Source: CADEED01 sp035525785
GTDB taxonomy: Bacteria; Pseudomonadota; Gammaproteobacteria; Steroidobacterales; Steroidobacteraceae
Assembly (NCBI GenBank): GCA_035525785.1
Contig: DATLDQ010000048.1
Span: forward strand, 1-64,000
DNA: 64,000 nt
Direction: 5' to 3'
Shown here in pieces: positions 63,030 through 64,000 of the stretch (the first letter of the stretch is position 1; each line of letters starts with the position of its first letter). Under the pieces are notes generated by a model. That model was not told where the DNA came from. It was given only the letters and a program-made list of their open reading frames with translations, and searched no databases. The position numbers and the translations under genes were made by a program.

Positions 63030-64000
63030 TCACGAAACCCGGACGATCTCCAGGCTCGGGCCCGTGGCCATGGGAGCCGCGCCGCGCATCGTGCGCAGCA
63101 GCTCGTTGGTCTCGTGCGCCGGCATGGGCTTGCTGAAGAAATAGCCCTGGCCGGTTGAGCAGCCGAGCGCGAGCAGCTGCGAAGCGTGTTCGCGGGTCTC
63201 GATGCCTTCCGCCACCGTGCCGAGATGCAGGCTCTGCGCCATGCTGATGATCGCGCGCACGATGGCCGCGTCGTTGCGGTCGACGTTCATGTCGCGCACG
63301 AAGGTGCGGTCGATCTTCAAGGCGTCGATCGGCAGGTTGCGCAGATAGGCGAGGCTCGAGTAGCCGGTGCCGAAATCGTCCACCGACACGCGCACGCCCA
63401 GGTCGCGCAGCGCATGCAGCTTGGTCACGTGCTGTTCCGAATCCTGCATGGCCACGGACTCGGTGAGCTCGACTTCGAGCTGGTGCGGCGCGATGTCGAA
63501 TTCGTGCGCGATCGCCACGATGCGCTCGGGCAGGTTGGAGCGCTTGAGCTGCTTGGCCGATACATTGACCGCGACGGGCACGGGCTTCAGACCGGCGCGT
63601 GTCCAGGCGGCGATCTGGCGCGCCACGTTGCGGATGACGCATTCGCCCAGCTCGACGATGAGATCCGAAGCTTCGGCCACCTCGATGAAAGCCAGCGGCG
63701 GCACCGCGCCGTGACGCGGATCGTTCCAGCGCGCCAATGCTTCGAACGACACCAGCCGCCCACTGCGGATGTCGACGATGGGCTGCAGGTGAATCTCGAT
63801 GGCGTCGCGGTTCACGGCGCTGCGCAGGTCCTGCTCGAGCGCGAGCCGCGTGTGCACGCGCTTGTTCATGGCGGCGTCGAACATCTGTACGTTGTCGCGT
63901 CCGCGCGCCTTGGCCTCGTACAGCGCGATGTCGGCCGAGCGCAGCAGCTCGCTCATGGTCGTGGCGTCGCGCGGATACACGGACATGCCGATGCTCGTGG
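63030..64000 (-). CDS. GGDEF-EAL protein, C-terminal part (c-di-GMP phosphodiesterase), cut by window edge
   Basis: The frame runs off the right edge, and the visible 318-plus residues are the end of a longer protein. The first visible residues (SIGMSVYP, SADIALYEAKARGRDNV) are the C-terminal end of a GGDEF domain. The EAL domain follows with FEALARW, VNVSAKQLKR, VELTESVA, DDFGTGYSSLAYL, LKIDRTFV and VAEGIETREHA, all the catalytic and metal-binding blocks. Phosphodiesterase activity is therefore likely. The GGDEF active site lies outside the window. It converges on the DUF1080 gene with 9 bp between stops. Confidence 0.94.
   Translation of the reverse strand, partial: TSIGMSVYPRDATTMSELLRSADIALYEAKARGRDNVQMFDAAMNKRVHTRLALEQDLRSAVNRDAIEIHLQPIVDIRSGRLVSFEALARWNDPRHGAVPPLAFIEVAEASDLIVELGECVIRNVARQIAAWTRAGLKPVPVAVNVSAKQLKRSNLPERIVAIAHEFDIAPHQLEVELTESVAMQDSEQHVTKLHALRDLGVRVSVDDFGTGYSSLAYLRNLPIDALKIDRTFVRDMNVDRNDAAIVRAIISMAQSLHLGTVAEGIETREHASQLLALGCSTGQGYFFSKPMPAHETNELLRTMRGAAPMATGPSLEIVRVS

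Overview
The window is a high-GC gammaproteobacterial chromosome segment. The housekeeping genes dnaK-dnaJ at one end and dapB-carA-carB-greA at the other are in the order typical of Gammaproteobacteria such as Pseudomonas, where dnaJ and dapB usually lie next to each other. I cannot name the genus. The GGGGACAG-type palindrome, the sugar-catabolism genes and the giant gene would suit an environmental Steroidobacter/Nevskia/Xanthomonad-like lineage, but that is only a guess.

Layout. (1) 14-3157: the chaperone genes dnaK and dnaJ, with a hairpin between them. (2) 3151-3226: a 14-bp tandem duplication covering the dnaJ stop codon, then a perfect 20-bp-arm palindrome. (3) 3237-12294, minus strand: a tightly packed six-gene operon transcribed as TolC-family outer-membrane channel, GAF-GAF-TM-HlyD adaptor, PqqD-like/M50 peptidase/HlyD fusion, shortened SecA-like ATPase, soluble periplasmic HlyD-type adaptor, PAP2-type acid phosphatase. 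(4) 12295-12761: a divergent regulatory region with an intrinsic-terminator-like hairpin just ahead of the next gene. (5) 12762-52934, plus strand: one uninterrupted 13,390-residue reading frame. It starts with a basic leader and a LEPR-XLL motif and continues with long arrays of beta-sandwich repeats (about 28 PPC-like, 17 CARDB-like, 9 He_PIG-like, 11 cadherin-like tandem-95, 3 large C-terminal super-repeats). Between the arrays are two beta-propellers, an RHS-like segment, a dockerin-like module, a lipase-like fold whose nucleophile serine is glycine, PKD-like domains and a metzincin-like HELGHALGLED site. It ends in an EF-hand-rich module. (6) 52979-53326: a small DUF3467 protein in the same direction. 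(7) 53327-55843, minus strand: glpK and a Gfo/Idh/MocA oxidoreductase. (8) 55929-61885: dapB, carA, carB, greA. (9) 61944-63020: a secreted DUF1080 (3-keto-disaccharide hydrolase-type) protein. (10) 63030-64000: the C-terminal part of a GGDEF-EAL protein that runs off the window.

How it fits together. The main feature is a roughly 50-kb module inserted between dnaJ and dapB. It appears to encode a giant surface or secreted protein and its own exporter. The exporter resembles type I secretion (TolC plus HlyD adaptors) but has no ABC ATPase or permease. The only ATPase in the locus is a SecA homologue without the C-terminal wing and zinc-finger regions, and the membrane part is a zinc site-2-type peptidase with an N-terminal PqqD-like, peptide-recognition-type domain. 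I infer that the LEPR-XLL leader is the address recognised by this machine. That is inference from fold-level resemblance and gene neighbourhood, not proof.
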